Positions 24,608 through 33,112 of a stretch of 40,716 nucleotides of DNA are shown here, piece after piece. Position 1 is the first letter of the stretch, and each line of letters begins with the position of its first letter. Both the position numbers and the translations under genes were made by a program. The notes below the pieces were generated by a model that was given only the letters and a program-made list of their open reading frames with translations, searched no databases and was not told the DNA's origin. Source of the DNA: Phycisphaerales bacterium (GTDB taxonomy: Bacteria; Planctomycetota; Phycisphaerae; Sedimentisphaerales; Anaerobacaceae); assembly GCA_020343675.1 (NCBI GenBank), contig CP070806.1, positions 2,277,595-2,318,310 of the forward strand. Reading direction: 5' to 3'.

Positions 24608-25099
24608 ATGAAGAAAGCACTGCTTGTTCTTGCACTTACAGTCATGGGTGGTTGCGCGTACCCTGACCCCACTGGGTACCGGGTCTTCGGTGTGGAAAAA
24701 CTGGGGGAGATGAAGCAGAATCCTGAACGCTACGCAGGCGAGCTCTGTGCCTTTGGGGGACTTGTTACGGACGCCGAGGAAAGGCAGGACCAGACCGCGT
24801 TTCGGATGCTGGTGCAAGATCCCAGACCAAGCGAGGTGGGCGATAGTGCCGGCGGCAGCCTACTGTTCGTCGTCTATCCCAGCGGGAAAACGACCGTTGC
24901 AGAAGACCACTACGTCAAGGTGTTGGGCTACATCCGTGAGCCCTCCGTCGGCAAGAACCTGTTTGGGGACAGGGTCAGTTCCCTGACGCTGGACGCAATC
25001 GCAGTGTACGATGCCTTTACCCGGTATGCCTTCCGGCGCAGCCGGGATGAGGAGCTGTTTCGCAAATGGCAGACGGGGCAACCCCTCACGTCTGATTAA
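24608..25099 (+). CDS. Slp-like outer-membrane lipoprotein
   Basis: ATG 24608 has AAAGGAG about 7 bases upstream; a longer frame from 24359 is rejected because it would bury this signal. The 163-residue product begins MKKALLVLALTVMGGC with a lipobox (MGGC, Cys16), then the Slp family pattern NPERYAGELCAFGGLV, a beta-rich domain with VKVLGYI and a charged C-terminus. Slp proteins are starvation-induced outer-membrane lipoproteins of uncertain function. The gene has a long leader with its own promoter (24293) and lies alone. Confidence 0.8.
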   Translation: MKKALLVLALTVMGGCAYPDPTGYRVFGVEKLGEMKQNPERYAGELCAFGGLVTDAEERQDQTAFRMLVQDPRPSEVGDSAGGSLLFVVYPSGKTTVAEDHYVKVLGYIREPSVGKNLFGDRVSSLTLDAIAVYDAFTRYAFRRSRDEELFRKWQTGQPLTSD

Positions 25100-25620
25100 A
25101 TGCAGGAAGCCGGCACATGTTGGCAGAGAAAGCTGCGTTCTGCGCCTCTGGATAACGCATTTCAGGGATGTGCGAGGCTGTGGAATCGACGAACCGCTTC
25201 GATGTACTCGCCCGGGAGCTTGACCGTTTCTGTCAGAGCCGTTCCCGCTTTTTAAAGAAAAATATTTTCATATTATAGGACTTTGTTCTTGACATAGGCC
25301 TCTGGCGCGGCTAAGAAACCGTCAGGATGTTAGGAATCGAGTCGAGTGGTGGGAATATCGCGTTGTGTTGCGGTTTCACGTTCCTGCCACCCAAGTGGAT
25401 CTGATCGAAGGCCTGCATAAGGACGGCCGGGAAGCTGTTTGGGCTGGAGGCTAAAGTCTGTTGCGAAGGATCGCCTGATGAGAAACGCACACCCTACCTT
25501 GCTATCTCCAAGATGTTTGCAGCGGTAGCTCCCTGCGCGAGTGCTGTCCCAACGAGGCCAAACGCAGATCACGTGGATTGAAAGGGAATGGCGATTAGCT
25601 TGGATTGGAGGTGGAAAAGG
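25100..25620. other. Intergenic stretch with an AT-rich block and a promoter
   Basis: The first 150 bases show no gene. A run of A/T at 25250-25280 precedes the promoter at 25289-25317. Downstream, frames of 50 codons or fewer appear (for example 25293-25452) but have neither a good start nor a ribosome binding site. I see nothing else in it. Confidence 0.5.
25289..25317 (+). promoter_or_regulatory. Candidate promoter of the two-TM protein
   Basis: A perfect TTGACA (25289-25294) and a weak TAAGAA (25312-25317) are 17 bases apart, just after an A/T-rich block that could serve as an UP element. The first likely gene downstream starts at 25621, leaving a leader of about 300 bases. Confidence 0.4.
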
Positions 25621-26733
25621 ATGACCACGGAAGACCTCGTGAACAAACTCGTCCAGTACTCGACACAGCTTTACAGCAGGCAATGGGAGAAGTGGCAACT
25701 GCTCGCGGCAGGCGCGGCGGCTGTGGTTCTGTTGATGCTTGTGGTTAGACACAGACGGAAAACAAGAGTCCATGTCACCGAACTGAGGGAGCGCTCTCCG
25801 ATCATAGGGATCCGATTGGCCAAGCGAAGCAGAATCGGAATCAGAAAATTCCGTTGGAAAGTGTTCGTGACGGATGGGCTGATTGCACTTGTATTGCTTT
25901 CTTTCTTATCAGCTCTGTCCGTGTGGATCCTGGGTCAAGAGGCAGCACGCCTGGAGGGGCCGGCCAAACACGCGGCCGCATCGGTCGCCAGGCGAGCGGC
26001 GAATCTCATTGGCGTCAACCAGCGTGCAGGCGCAGAGGTAGAGTCGTTGGACCGGGAAGAGAGCGAAATCGACAAGAGAATCTGGCCTCTATACGTCAAG
26101 TACAAGAACAAGTATGCCCTTCTTCCAGTCGGCGGCGAGTACGTAGAGCTTCTCTGTTTTGACCCCGAGGAAGAGGGCCGCCTGTACAAGCACGGCTGCG
26201 CAGATGCCGGTCCTTCGCTGCCTGATTGGGGGATTGGAGAATACGGTGCGATTCCGCCCCGGCGCATCCTCCAGGTACTCGGTCCCGATGAGATGCTCGT
26301 TGCGGGCTTTGTCTCTGAAGACGGGCGGGTCGTACATTTTAAGGGATGGCCGACCGACGGATTGATAGACGGGCGACCCTGGCCCTATGAACCGGGCATC
26401 GTGGACCCACAGCAGGGCGAAAAAGCGATGGAGGTGGCCGTTGTGGGAACCTACAGATATAGAACGCTCATTGGAGCGCCCGCAAATATCCCAAGTGTGG
26501 TTCCGCTGGAGCTTTTCCGCATGGGCGTCACACCGGATCAGTTCAAGGGTTTGTTGCTCAGCAACGTGGAACTACCCGAGGACCTGCAGCAGCTCAGGTC
26601 TGATATCATGGCAATCCCAGCGGCTCACTCCAACGAAGCACTGCCGGCACGGACACAGCCCAAATTGTCGGATTCTGCCGCTGCGGGCCGCCGGGCAGGA
26701 AGTGGATTCAAGTTGCCTCCTGCATCGTCATAG
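25621..26733 (+). CDS. Two-TM protein of unknown function, about 370 aa
   Basis: ATG 25621 has GGAGG about ten bases upstream and is preferred to ATG 25588. Residues 24-45 (LLAAGAAAVVLLMLVV) and 85-107 (VTDGLIALVLLSFLSALSVW) are two membrane segments separated by a basic cytoplasmic loop. The rest, about 250 residues, probably lies outside the membrane (N-out or C-out depends on topology). It contains acidic and aromatic stretches and a proline-rich basic end. I find no known domain. It has its own weak promoter and no obvious partner. Confidence 0.65.
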   Translation: MTTEDLVNKLVQYSTQLYSRQWEKWQLLAAGAAAVVLLMLVVRHRRKTRVHVTELRERSPIIGIRLAKRSRIGIRKFRWKVFVTDGLIALVLLSFLSALSVWILGQEAARLEGPAKHAAASVARRAANLIGVNQRAGAEVESLDREESEIDKRIWPLYVKYKNKYALLPVGGEYVELLCFDPEEEGRLYKHGCADAGPSLPDWGIGEYGAIPPRRILQVLGPDEMLVAGFVSEDGRVVHFKGWPTDGLIDGRPWPYEPGIVDPQQGEKAMEVAVVGTYRYRTLIGAPANIPSVVPLELFRMGVTPDQFKGLLLSNVELPEDLQQLRSDIMAIPAAHSNEALPARTQPKLSDSAAAGRRAGSGFKLPPASS

Positions 26734-26766
26734 GATGATGTCCGCAAAACGGTCTGCGAGCATTTG

Positions 26767-26796
26767 TTGACCGAGCGGCCGGGAGAATGCTACAAT
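26767..26796 (+). promoter_or_regulatory. sigma70-type promoter before the transmembrane sigma-factor gene
   Basis: TTGACC (26767-26772) and TACAAT (26791-26796) are 18 bases apart and each differs from consensus at one position. The predicted start falls at or next to the ATG at 26805, so a leaderless frame or a 460-base leader to the sigma gene is implied. Confidence 0.6.
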
Positions 26797-26804
26797 AGCT
26801 GAGC

Positions 26805-27245
26805 ATGCTCCGGAGATTCCGGAGAGTTGCCGTAGCGAAGGACCAACAGAAATGCTGTGATATTCGTCCGATCTCTCTCGGCCGGAAGTGTGCGTGCAGG
26901 GGGCTGTTTGCTGGGCAGTTGCCGGATGGCAGGGGCTTGCTGTCCTGGAGCATTTCGCTTATTCCCCTGTTTGTAAGTGCCTGTCGTTTAACAAGATGGG
27001 CCTCAGATGGCTCGCTCGGACTCGCTGTGCGGAGGCACGAGAGCGGGGTTGGACATGTCACTGTTCTGCCCCTGGAGATCGGCCTTCTGGCAGTCTGGGA
27101 GCCGCCGGAAGGGACGCGGAAATTCCCGGACTTGAAAAGAAATGGGCCAGGGTCGCCCGAAGCCGTGGTTCTCTGGCAGAATTGCGGAAAAAACGTTATA
27201 TATGGCATTAGTGATGGCACTTTATTGTGGTTTTTGTTGGTGTGA
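26805..27245 (+). CDS. Possible leaderless reading frame, 146 codons, unproven
   Basis: The frame runs from ATG 26805, which coincides with the predicted start of the strong promoter at 26767-26796, to a TGA at 27243-27245, 20 bases before the sigma-factor ATG. The product has many Arg and one hydrophobic patch (about residues 46-60, LLSWSISLIPLFVSA) but no family resemblance. Third-position composition is not strongly biased. It may be an untranslated leader of the sigma gene rather than a gene. Confidence 0.25.
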   Translation: MLRRFRRVAVAKDQQKCCDIRPISLGRKCACRGLFAGQLPDGRGLLSWSISLIPLFVSACRLTRWASDGSLGLAVRRHESGVGHVTVLPLEIGLLAVWEPPEGTRKFPDLKRNGPGSPEAVVLWQNCGKNVIYGISDGTLLWFLLV

Positions 27246-27265
27246 ACGGATACGAGGAGCCCGGT

Positions 27266-29125
27266 ATGAATGAGCAGTTGGACCAGATCGAATTGGTCAG
27301 GCGGGCTCAGTCTGGCAATAAGGAGTGCTTGGATCAGTTGGCCGAGCAGGCAAGAGGACGCTTGCATACGTATGTTTACCGTCTCACTCAGCAGGAAGAA
27401 CTGAGTCAAGAGATTGTTCAGGAGAGCTTGTTTGAAATGTGCAAAGTACTAGGCAAATTGAAGAAAGCGGACCGGTTCTGGCCCTGGCTACACGGGATCG
27501 CCATGAATAAGCTGAGGCGTTACTACAGAACCGAGCGGACGCAACGAAACCTGGCGGCGGCCAGCTTGAGCCAGAAAGGCTCGCAGAGAGACCGGCAGGA
27601 TGGGCTGGAGAGGCTTGTGGGAGAAGAGCTGAAAGAAATCATTTGGTCGGCCATGAAGAAGCTCAGGACGCAGCACAAAGCTGTGCTGATCATGAGGTGC
27701 TACGACGGGATGGCGTATGCAGACATTGCCGAGGCGATGGGTGGCAGCGAGTTCGGCACCCGCATGCTGTTTTTGCGCGCCAAGCGGGCGTTGCAGCGAG
27801 AGCTTTGCCGCAATGGTTTTGGCAAGGGTTCGTTGCTCGCGGCTTTGTTGGTGTTCGGGAAGATGACCGCTCCGAGCGAAGCTGCTGCGGCACAGATTTC
27901 TGTCACGGCCGCGGCCACGAAGGTCGGTGTGCTGGCGGGAGTTGCCACTCTAGCAACGACTAAGACTGCCATTGTCTCGTTCACCGCGGCTGGCGCTCTG
28001 ACCATCGGAACGGTTGCGACGACCTCTGGGCCGTGGCATCGGGCCGAGGAGCCTGCGCCTACCGTATCCAATCCTCAAGCGATCGCTCCGTTCGACTGGA
28101 GCAGCGACGCCGAGGAAGAGTATCGATACTATTTCCCGAAGGGTCCGCGGGGACCTATGATGTTGCGGGCCAGGTCGGGAGCCGTTGGTGATGCTTCGTC
28201 TCGGCAGGTACTGCAAAACGCTCGGGCCAACTATTTCTTCAGTGACAACGCGGTTTACATAAACAATCATCGCATGTGGGCCGATGACCTGAGCGTGTTC
28301 AGAATCCCGACAGACCCCCCGGCGATGACGGAATTTCTCTACGAAGTTGAAGGGGGCCCAAAGGGTCCTGAGCCTGTGACAGCCAGAGGCAACGGCCTTC
28401 TGGTGATCGCCGCTCGCGACCGGGGCGACGATAACAACCGTCCCCTGGCCATCCACCATTTGAATATCCTGGACGAGGATTTCTTCCAGGGGGACTGGCC
28501 GGCCGCAGCCAGGACGTATGACCAGCGCGACCCGATGCACAGACGCGGCTGGACGTACTTCCGGATCCAGGGCAAAATCAACGGACAGGACGTTTGGGGC
28601 ACGGGCCGAGTGCCATTTGTTGCCTATACAAGCCAATCGTATAGCCCCTGGCTGAGACTGCAAGCCGGGTCTGTGACGGTCGTTGACACGTTCCAGGATG
28701 CCTATGTTAGCAAGTCCTCATCCAGCCGGCTCGGGACATACCGAGGGGGCAGCTTCTTCAAGGGGCTGCTCAGGCCCTGGGAAGGTTTGCACACCATCGA
28801 TACGGTGCGCCGGGATGCCGCCGAGCAGCGTATCGGTTTTGAGACCAGACATACGCCGGGCAGCCCGACGGCGCAGGTGGGGTTCGATTGCGGGGACATC
28901 AGGCTCGTTTATACGATTGACTTGAAAACAGATGTGATTGATGAGATTACTTTCGTCACCAGTCAGGGCGATCAAGGGAATCTGAAATTCTCGTATCTGC
29001 AATCCGTGGAAGGCGTCGGCGAGGAGTTCGTTCGTCCGACCAGACCGTGGAGCGAGACAACGTCGTCCCACGATAGTCCTGGCATGCTCTGGCTCGTGCG
29101 GCTTTTGGACGCTTCTCTCGAATAG
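27266..29125 (+). CDS. ECF sigma factor fused to TM segments and a large outer domain
   Basis: ATG 27266 has GAGGAGCCC about 8 bases upstream and is better than ATG 27227. Residues 5-180 form an ECF sigma factor: sigma-2 with ELSQEIVQESLFEMCKVLG and FWPWLHGIAMNKLRRYYR, sigma-4 with LRTQHKAVLIMRCYDGMAYA and a helix through FGTRMLFLRAKRALQREL. A hydrophobic region follows (about 184-255), including ATKVGVLAGVATLATTKTA and FTAAGALTIGTVAT. The last roughly 360 residues would lie outside the cytoplasmic membrane, with no catalytic motif that I recognise. The fusion of a sigma factor with a membrane tether and outer domain is known from Planctomycetota and implies one-component signalling, possibly with proteolytic release. 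Confidence 0.88.
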   Translation: MNEQLDQIELVRRAQSGNKECLDQLAEQARGRLHTYVYRLTQQEELSQEIVQESLFEMCKVLGKLKKADRFWPWLHGIAMNKLRRYYRTERTQRNLAAASLSQKGSQRDRQDGLERLVGEELKEIIWSAMKKLRTQHKAVLIMRCYDGMAYADIAEAMGGSEFGTRMLFLRAKRALQRELCRNGFGKGSLLAALLVFGKMTAPSEAAAAQISVTAAATKVGVLAGVATLATTKTAIVSFTAAGALTIGTVATTSGPWHRAEEPAPTVSNPQAIAPFDWSSDAEEEYRYYFPKGPRGPMMLRARSGAVGDASSRQVLQNARANYFFSDNAVYINNHRMWADDLSVFRIPTDPPAMTEFLYEVEGGPKGPEPVTARGNGLLVIAARDRGDDNNRPLAIHHLNILDEDFFQGDWPAAARTYDQRDPMHRRGWTYFRIQGKINGQDVWGTGRVPFVAYTSQSYSPWLRLQAGSVTVVDTFQDAYVSKSSSSRLGTYRGGSFFKGLLRPWEGLHTIDTVRRDAAEQRIGFETRHTPGSPTAQVGFDCGDIRLVYTIDLKTDVIDEITFVTSQGDQGNLKFSYLQSVEGVGEEFVRPTRPWSETTSSHDSPGMLWLVRLLDASLE

Positions 29126-29187
29126 ACCCGCCGGGTCGTGCCGAGCGGCTCCCCTGGTGAAGTACAATGGAGCAGAGGAGGATACGA

Positions 29188-29265
29188 ATGGACAGCAGGT
29201 TGCCTATTTGGCTGACCCGTGGCCTACGCCGAGGATTGGGGCGGGTGGTACCGACTCCCGTGTAA
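29188..29265 (+). CDS. Small frame, 25 codons, with a strong ribosome binding site
   Basis: ATG 29188 is preceded at six bases by AGAGGAGGA, one of the best ribosome binding sites in the window. The 25-residue product (MDSRLPIWLTRGLRRGLGRV start) is basic, with five Arg. It lies between the transmembrane sigma factor and the beta-helix gene, which has no comparable site of its own. It could be a leader peptide coupling translation to the next gene, or chance. Confidence 0.35.
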   Translation: MDSRLPIWLTRGLRRGLGRVVPTPV

Positions 29266-29286
29266 CCAAGTGATAGAGTAACGCTA

Positions 29287-31995
29287 ATGAAATTTCCGGG
29301 TACAGGCTGGTTCTGGACGATTGCGACTGTTTTGGCGATGGTTGCAGTATGCCCGGTTCCCAGTCACGCGCAGTCGGATTGGACCTACGAGTACCAGGAC
29401 GATTTCAGCACTGACAAGGCGCAGGCCGACAGCTATATCCACTCTGTTTTCTGGCCGCAAGGCGCCTTTCCTCCGTCAGAACCGTACCTGTACCACGTGG
29501 ATACGGGGACGCAGCAGGAATTAGGGTTTGGCGATTACAACGGTGAGCCGGCTTACTTGGGCTATCGGTTTCCCGTCGGGCGGATCCGGCCCGGCCGGGC
29601 GGTCTTCGGGAGCCTGCAGGTTAGTGTGCGTCTGCCCTACGGAAGCGAGGCGGCATCATCTTTATCTGGCTACCTGCGCTACAGGTACTCGGACGACGGC
29701 GTCAATTGGTCGAGCCCGCAGAGGCTGGACCCTGGAAGCCACGATATCCTCATTGAGTCGATGCGAGGTGCCTGCTACATTATCTTCTTTGGTACGGAGA
29801 TGTTGATCGACAATCTCGACGTGAGTCTGTATTCCTCGCCGGCTACCATTCGCGTGCCTCAGGACGCCGCGACCATCCAGCAGGCTATCGACGCTGCAAC
29901 CGGCGGTGACATCGTGGAAGTAGCTCCGGGCACTTACGCAGGCGACGGAAACCGGGACATTGACTTTCGAGGCAAAGCCATTACGGTCAGAAGTGCGCAG
30001 GGGCCCGAGGCGACCACGATTGACTGCGAGGGCCATAGAGGCTTTTATTTCCATAGCGCAGAAGGGCCGGATTCTGTTCTGCGCGGCTTCACGATCATCG
30101 GGGCTGTTGCGCCGGGCTCGCAGATTCCGGCCGACAATCTCAGTTGGAACTCAAGCTCTATCCATCCCATTGGGGCCGGGATATTCTGCGAGTTCAGTAG
30201 TCCGCGTATCGTTGATTGCGTTCTCAGACAGTGCTCGGCGGAGCTGGGTGGTGGGATCGGAGTCGTGGCCGGCCAGCCCGTGATTATTGACTGCACAATT
30301 GAAGAATGCCGGGCCGGTGGTCAGGGCACCGCGCAATCCGGCGGGCGGGGCGCCGGCGTCGGTCTTATCAGAAACTCTGTCGGCACCTTCATTGACTGCA
30401 CAATCAGCCGGAACGCTGGGTATCATGATAGCCGGGGGGCGGGCGTATATTGCTGGCGGAGCGAAGCTCGGTTGACTGGCTGCGATATTTCCTTTAATAG
30501 TGCACCCGGAAGTCTGACGGGGGGGGGGCTGTATTGCGGCGGCTCTTCTGCGAACCTTGTGTTGGCTAACTGCATCATCTCCGGCAACACGGCTGACGTG
30601 GGTGCCGGCATATACATCGGTTCATCGGCAGGAACCTCATCGGCGGACAGCGTGATCGAATCCGTAGATATCACAAATTGCACTATCGTTCGCAATACAC
30701 TATCGGGGACCCAGACGGCCTCTTCGGCGGCGGGAGGGATTCACTCAGTCAGCAGCGACATTGCGGTCCGAAACAGCATCGTCTGGTTCAACGAGGGTGT
30801 CCCTGTCCTGCTTGTCAGCCCGGCTTCAGATAGTCCCGTGCTCTATTCGGATCTCGAGGGCGGCTATTCGGGACAGGGAAACATCGATGCCGATCCTCTG
30901 TTTGCCTCCGTGGATGACGCGGACTACCACCTGAGATCATTGCTTGGCCGCTATGAGCCATCGAGGCAGACGTGGGTGACCGACGGCGATCATAGCCCGT
31001 GCATCGATGCGGGGGACCCCCAGGATCCCCTCGGAGCCGAACCCCTTACAAACGGCAAGCGTGTCAATATTGGCGCATACGGCGGGACCGTCGAGGCCAG
31101 CAAAGGCGAGGGTGCCTGGGTCTTTCACGTCGATGGCGCCATCGGCAGTGATTCTAACAGTGGGCTCGGCAGAACCAACGCCTTTGCCACCATCCAGAGA
31201 GCAGTGGACGAGGCCCTCAACGGCGATACGATTATGGTCTGGCCCGGAGTGTATCGAGAACAGGTGATTCTTGAGAGCAAGGCCATTACGCTCCAAAGCG
31301 CCGACGATGCAGCCGTAGTAACGGCCCCCGTTGGGTACGCGTTTTCGTTCTACTACGCTGAGAGTTCGATGTGCGTCTTGCGCAATTTCGTTATCACCGG
31401 CTGCGGCGAAGCCGCCATCCACTGCGATGGAGCCTCGCCCAAGCTGACCAATCTGACAGTCACGGGCAATCTTTATGGCATCAGTGCCTGGGGCGGCGCC
31501 GATCCTGACATCACCAGTTGTATTCTCTGGAACAACCAGAATGGCGACTTGTACCATTGTCGTGCCAGCTACAGCGATGTGGAACAAGCGGACGCTGTCG
31601 GCCAGAACAACGGCAACGTCAGTGTGGATCCGCTGTTTGCCGACCCTACCGGCGGTGACTACCATCTCATGTCCAGATACGGCAGGTATTTGGCGAGTCA
31701 GGACAGATGGGTGACCGACTCGGTCACAAGCCCGTGCATCGATGCGGGCGATCCCAGCGTGCGTCCCGGACGCGAGCGGATTCCTCGTGGAGGCAGGATC
31801 AACATGGGTGCTTACGGCGGAACACCATCTGCGAGCCTGAGCGGCTGGCCGTCGTGGAGCGACATCGCCGGGATAGAGCCGCTAAGCCCCGCCGAACGTG
31901 GGCTGGAATCTGTTTTCACGTTGCAGAACGTGCTCTTGGAGCCCGAATCAACGACCGGCACGGAGGATTATCGAATGGTTAATCCCGAATTTTGA
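29287..31995 (+). CDS. Secreted right-handed beta-helix protein, 902 aa
   Basis: A signal peptide (about 1-29, ending VPSHA-QSDW) is followed by a lectin-like or choice-of-anchor domain to about residue 190, then two right-handed beta-helix blocks. Each starts with a DUF1565/pectate-lyase-like motif: IQQAIDAATGGDIVEVAPGT (near 198) and ATIQRAVDEALNGDTIMVWP (near 634). Each ends with the same tail: DPLFAS or DPLFAD, DYHL, then a Trp-Val-Thr-Asp strand and SPCIDAGDP (about 571 and 815), and finally NIGAYGGT or NMGAYGGT. Such proteins bind or degrade polysaccharides, but no catalytic residues can be assigned. The last 60 residues form a short helical tail. A strong terminator follows. Confidence 0.88.
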   Translation: MKFPGTGWFWTIATVLAMVAVCPVPSHAQSDWTYEYQDDFSTDKAQADSYIHSVFWPQGAFPPSEPYLYHVDTGTQQELGFGDYNGEPAYLGYRFPVGRIRPGRAVFGSLQVSVRLPYGSEAASSLSGYLRYRYSDDGVNWSSPQRLDPGSHDILIESMRGACYIIFFGTEMLIDNLDVSLYSSPATIRVPQDAATIQQAIDAATGGDIVEVAPGTYAGDGNRDIDFRGKAITVRSAQGPEATTIDCEGHRGFYFHSAEGPDSVLRGFTIIGAVAPGSQIPADNLSWNSSSIHPIGAGIFCEFSSPRIVDCVLRQCSAELGGGIGVVAGQPVIIDCTIEECRAGGQGTAQSGGRGAGVGLIRNSVGTFIDCTISRNAGYHDSRGAGVYCWRSEARLTGCDISFNSAPGSLTGGGLYCGGSSANLVLANCIISGNTADVGAGIYIGSSAGTSSADSVIESVDITNCTIVRNTLSGTQTASSAAGGIHSVSSDIAVRNSIVWFNEGVPVLLVSPASDSPVLYSDLEGGYSGQGNIDADPLFASVDDADYHLRSLLGRYEPSRQTWVTDGDHSPCIDAGDPQDPLGAEPLTNGKRVNIGAYGGTVEASKGEGAWVFHVDGAIGSDSNSGLGRTNAFATIQRAVDEALNGDTIMVWPGVYREQVILESKAITLQSADDAAVVTAPVGYAFSFYYAESSMCVLRNFVITGCGEAAIHCDGASPKLTNLTVTGNLYGISAWGGADPDITSCILWNNQNGDLYHCRASYSDVEQADAVGQNNGNVSVDPLFADPTGGDYHLMSRYGRYLASQDRWVTDSVTSPCIDAGDPSVRPGRERIPRGGRINMGAYGGTPSASLSGWPSWSDIAGIEPLSPAERGLESVFTLQNVLLEPESTTGTEDYRMVNPEF

Positions 31996-32008
31996 CAAAT
32001 ATCATGCC

Positions 32009-32075
32009 CTCCGGGCCATCAAGACCCCAGAATCATCAGAATCGCGGGGTATGGCCGCTCGGAGCAGTTTTTTTT
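32009..32075 (+). terminator. Strong Rho-independent terminator
   Basis: Three pairing blocks form one long stem: CTCCG/CGGAG, GGCCAT/ATGGCC and ACCCC/GGGGT (32009-32028 with 32046-32064), separated by short internal loops around a 17-base loop. Eight T residues follow at 32068-32075. It ends the beta-helix transcription unit. Confidence 0.85.
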
Positions 32076-32094
32076 CGGACGCTGAAGTTTATGG

Positions 32095-32123
32095 TTGACA
32101 TTGGCTGAGATGGGGCGTATAAT
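32095..32123 (+). promoter_or_regulatory. Consensus sigma70 promoter
   Basis: TTGACA (32095-32100) and TATAAT (32118-32123) both match consensus exactly, with the ideal 17-base spacer. It sits 19 bases after the terminator T-tract and drives the pilin-like gene, with a predicted leader of about 70 bases. Confidence 0.85.
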
Positions 32124-32220
32124 TACGCTGATAGGACGATACGCTCCACGAGTGCAGACATAGATAGTAGGAGTCTGGGCACGGCGGGAGGATAGGAAGA
32201 TTAGCGCTCGAAACACACAT

Positions 32221-33090
32221 TTGCAGGTAGGGGATGAACGGCGGGGCTTCACGCTGATTGAACTTCTTGTAGTCATCTCCATCACCTCAATGCTCATGGG
32301 TGTCATGCTGCCGGCGGTAGGTCGGATCAAGCTGCAAGCCCGGGCAGTACAGAGTATGAACAACCAGAGAGAGGTCACCTCCGGCGTAAACCTTTTTGCA
32401 TCCGACAACCATGAAAGATATCCCGAATCTGTTGCAACCGTCGGATTCGGTGATAGCTGGAACTGGTCGGATCCGACCAAGCTGGCCGGGAACCGACACC
32501 GCACTCCCACTCTGCACAGGGCCATGAGCGAATACCTGCGGAGCTACATACCGGATGCCAGGACGATGTATTGCCCCAACGCGCCCCAAAGATACAAGTA
32601 TTTGCAGCAGGCGTGGGATGCCGGGGATGGATGGGACTATCCCGAAGACGATTCCTTCTCAACCGATCCTGTTGGCGGGACGTATTGCTTCTATTGGAAC
32701 TACATAGGATTTATCGGGGGCCGCAGGGTCATTTTCAGAGGGCCACAGGGCCCTGCAAGCAGTGGCCGGTACAGCAAGTTGCTCGTCACCGACTACTATG
32801 GCTACGACCATTGGAGAAGCCCTTGGTCTCATAGCAGTTGCGAGCAATTCGAAGGCGCCAGAGTGACTCCTGAAACGTGGTTGCTTTCGGCGTACTGGTC
32901 TCGCGAAGGCGACCCCGAGAATCCTCCTGAAATCACGCTTCGAGCCGGCTACACCGATGGCCATGTAGAGACCTATTCTCCTTCGGATGTTGTTCCCATG
33001 AAGGTTTCGATTAGGGCCGATGGTCGCACCCCTTACCCCGATGGCGTGGGGCCGGGTGTCTTCTTCCTGCCAACGGGCGCGTTGCAGTGA
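32221..33090 (+). CDS. Type IV pilin-like/type II pseudopilin-like protein (prepilin leader)
   Basis: The leader RRG-FTLIELLVVISITSML is the prepilin cleavage and methylation signal, with Phe at +1 and Glu at +5, followed by a hydrophobic helix. The body is the planctomycete DUF1559-like form, with CPNAPQRYK-type insertion and a C-terminal YTDGHVET motif. The start is uncertain. TTG 32221 has no ribosome binding site; an in-frame ATT at 32200 follows GGGAGGATAGGAAG at ideal spacing and would extend the leader to 16 residues before the Gly-Phe cleavage site. No GTG or ATG is available in between. The protein is processed by a prepilin peptidase and inserted into the inner membrane or secreted as a pseudopilin. 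Transcribed from the consensus promoter. Confidence 0.82.
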   Translation: MQVGDERRGFTLIELLVVISITSMLMGVMLPAVGRIKLQARAVQSMNNQREVTSGVNLFASDNHERYPESVATVGFGDSWNWSDPTKLAGNRHRTPTLHRAMSEYLRSYIPDARTMYCPNAPQRYKYLQQAWDAGDGWDYPEDDSFSTDPVGGTYCFYWNYIGFIGGRRVIFRGPQGPASSGRYSKLLVTDYYGYDHWRSPWSHSSCEQFEGARVTPETWLLSAYWSREGDPENPPEITLRAGYTDGHVETYSPSDVVPMKVSIRADGRTPYPDGVGPGVFFLPTGALQ

Positions 33091-33112
33091 GCGGGAATTC
33101 TCCCCGGCCGGC

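Noticed and set aside
25293..25452. 50-codon frame (VEWWEYRVVLRFHV region) before the two-TM gene
   Set aside because: It lacks a start codon with a ribosome binding site and has no recognisable domain.
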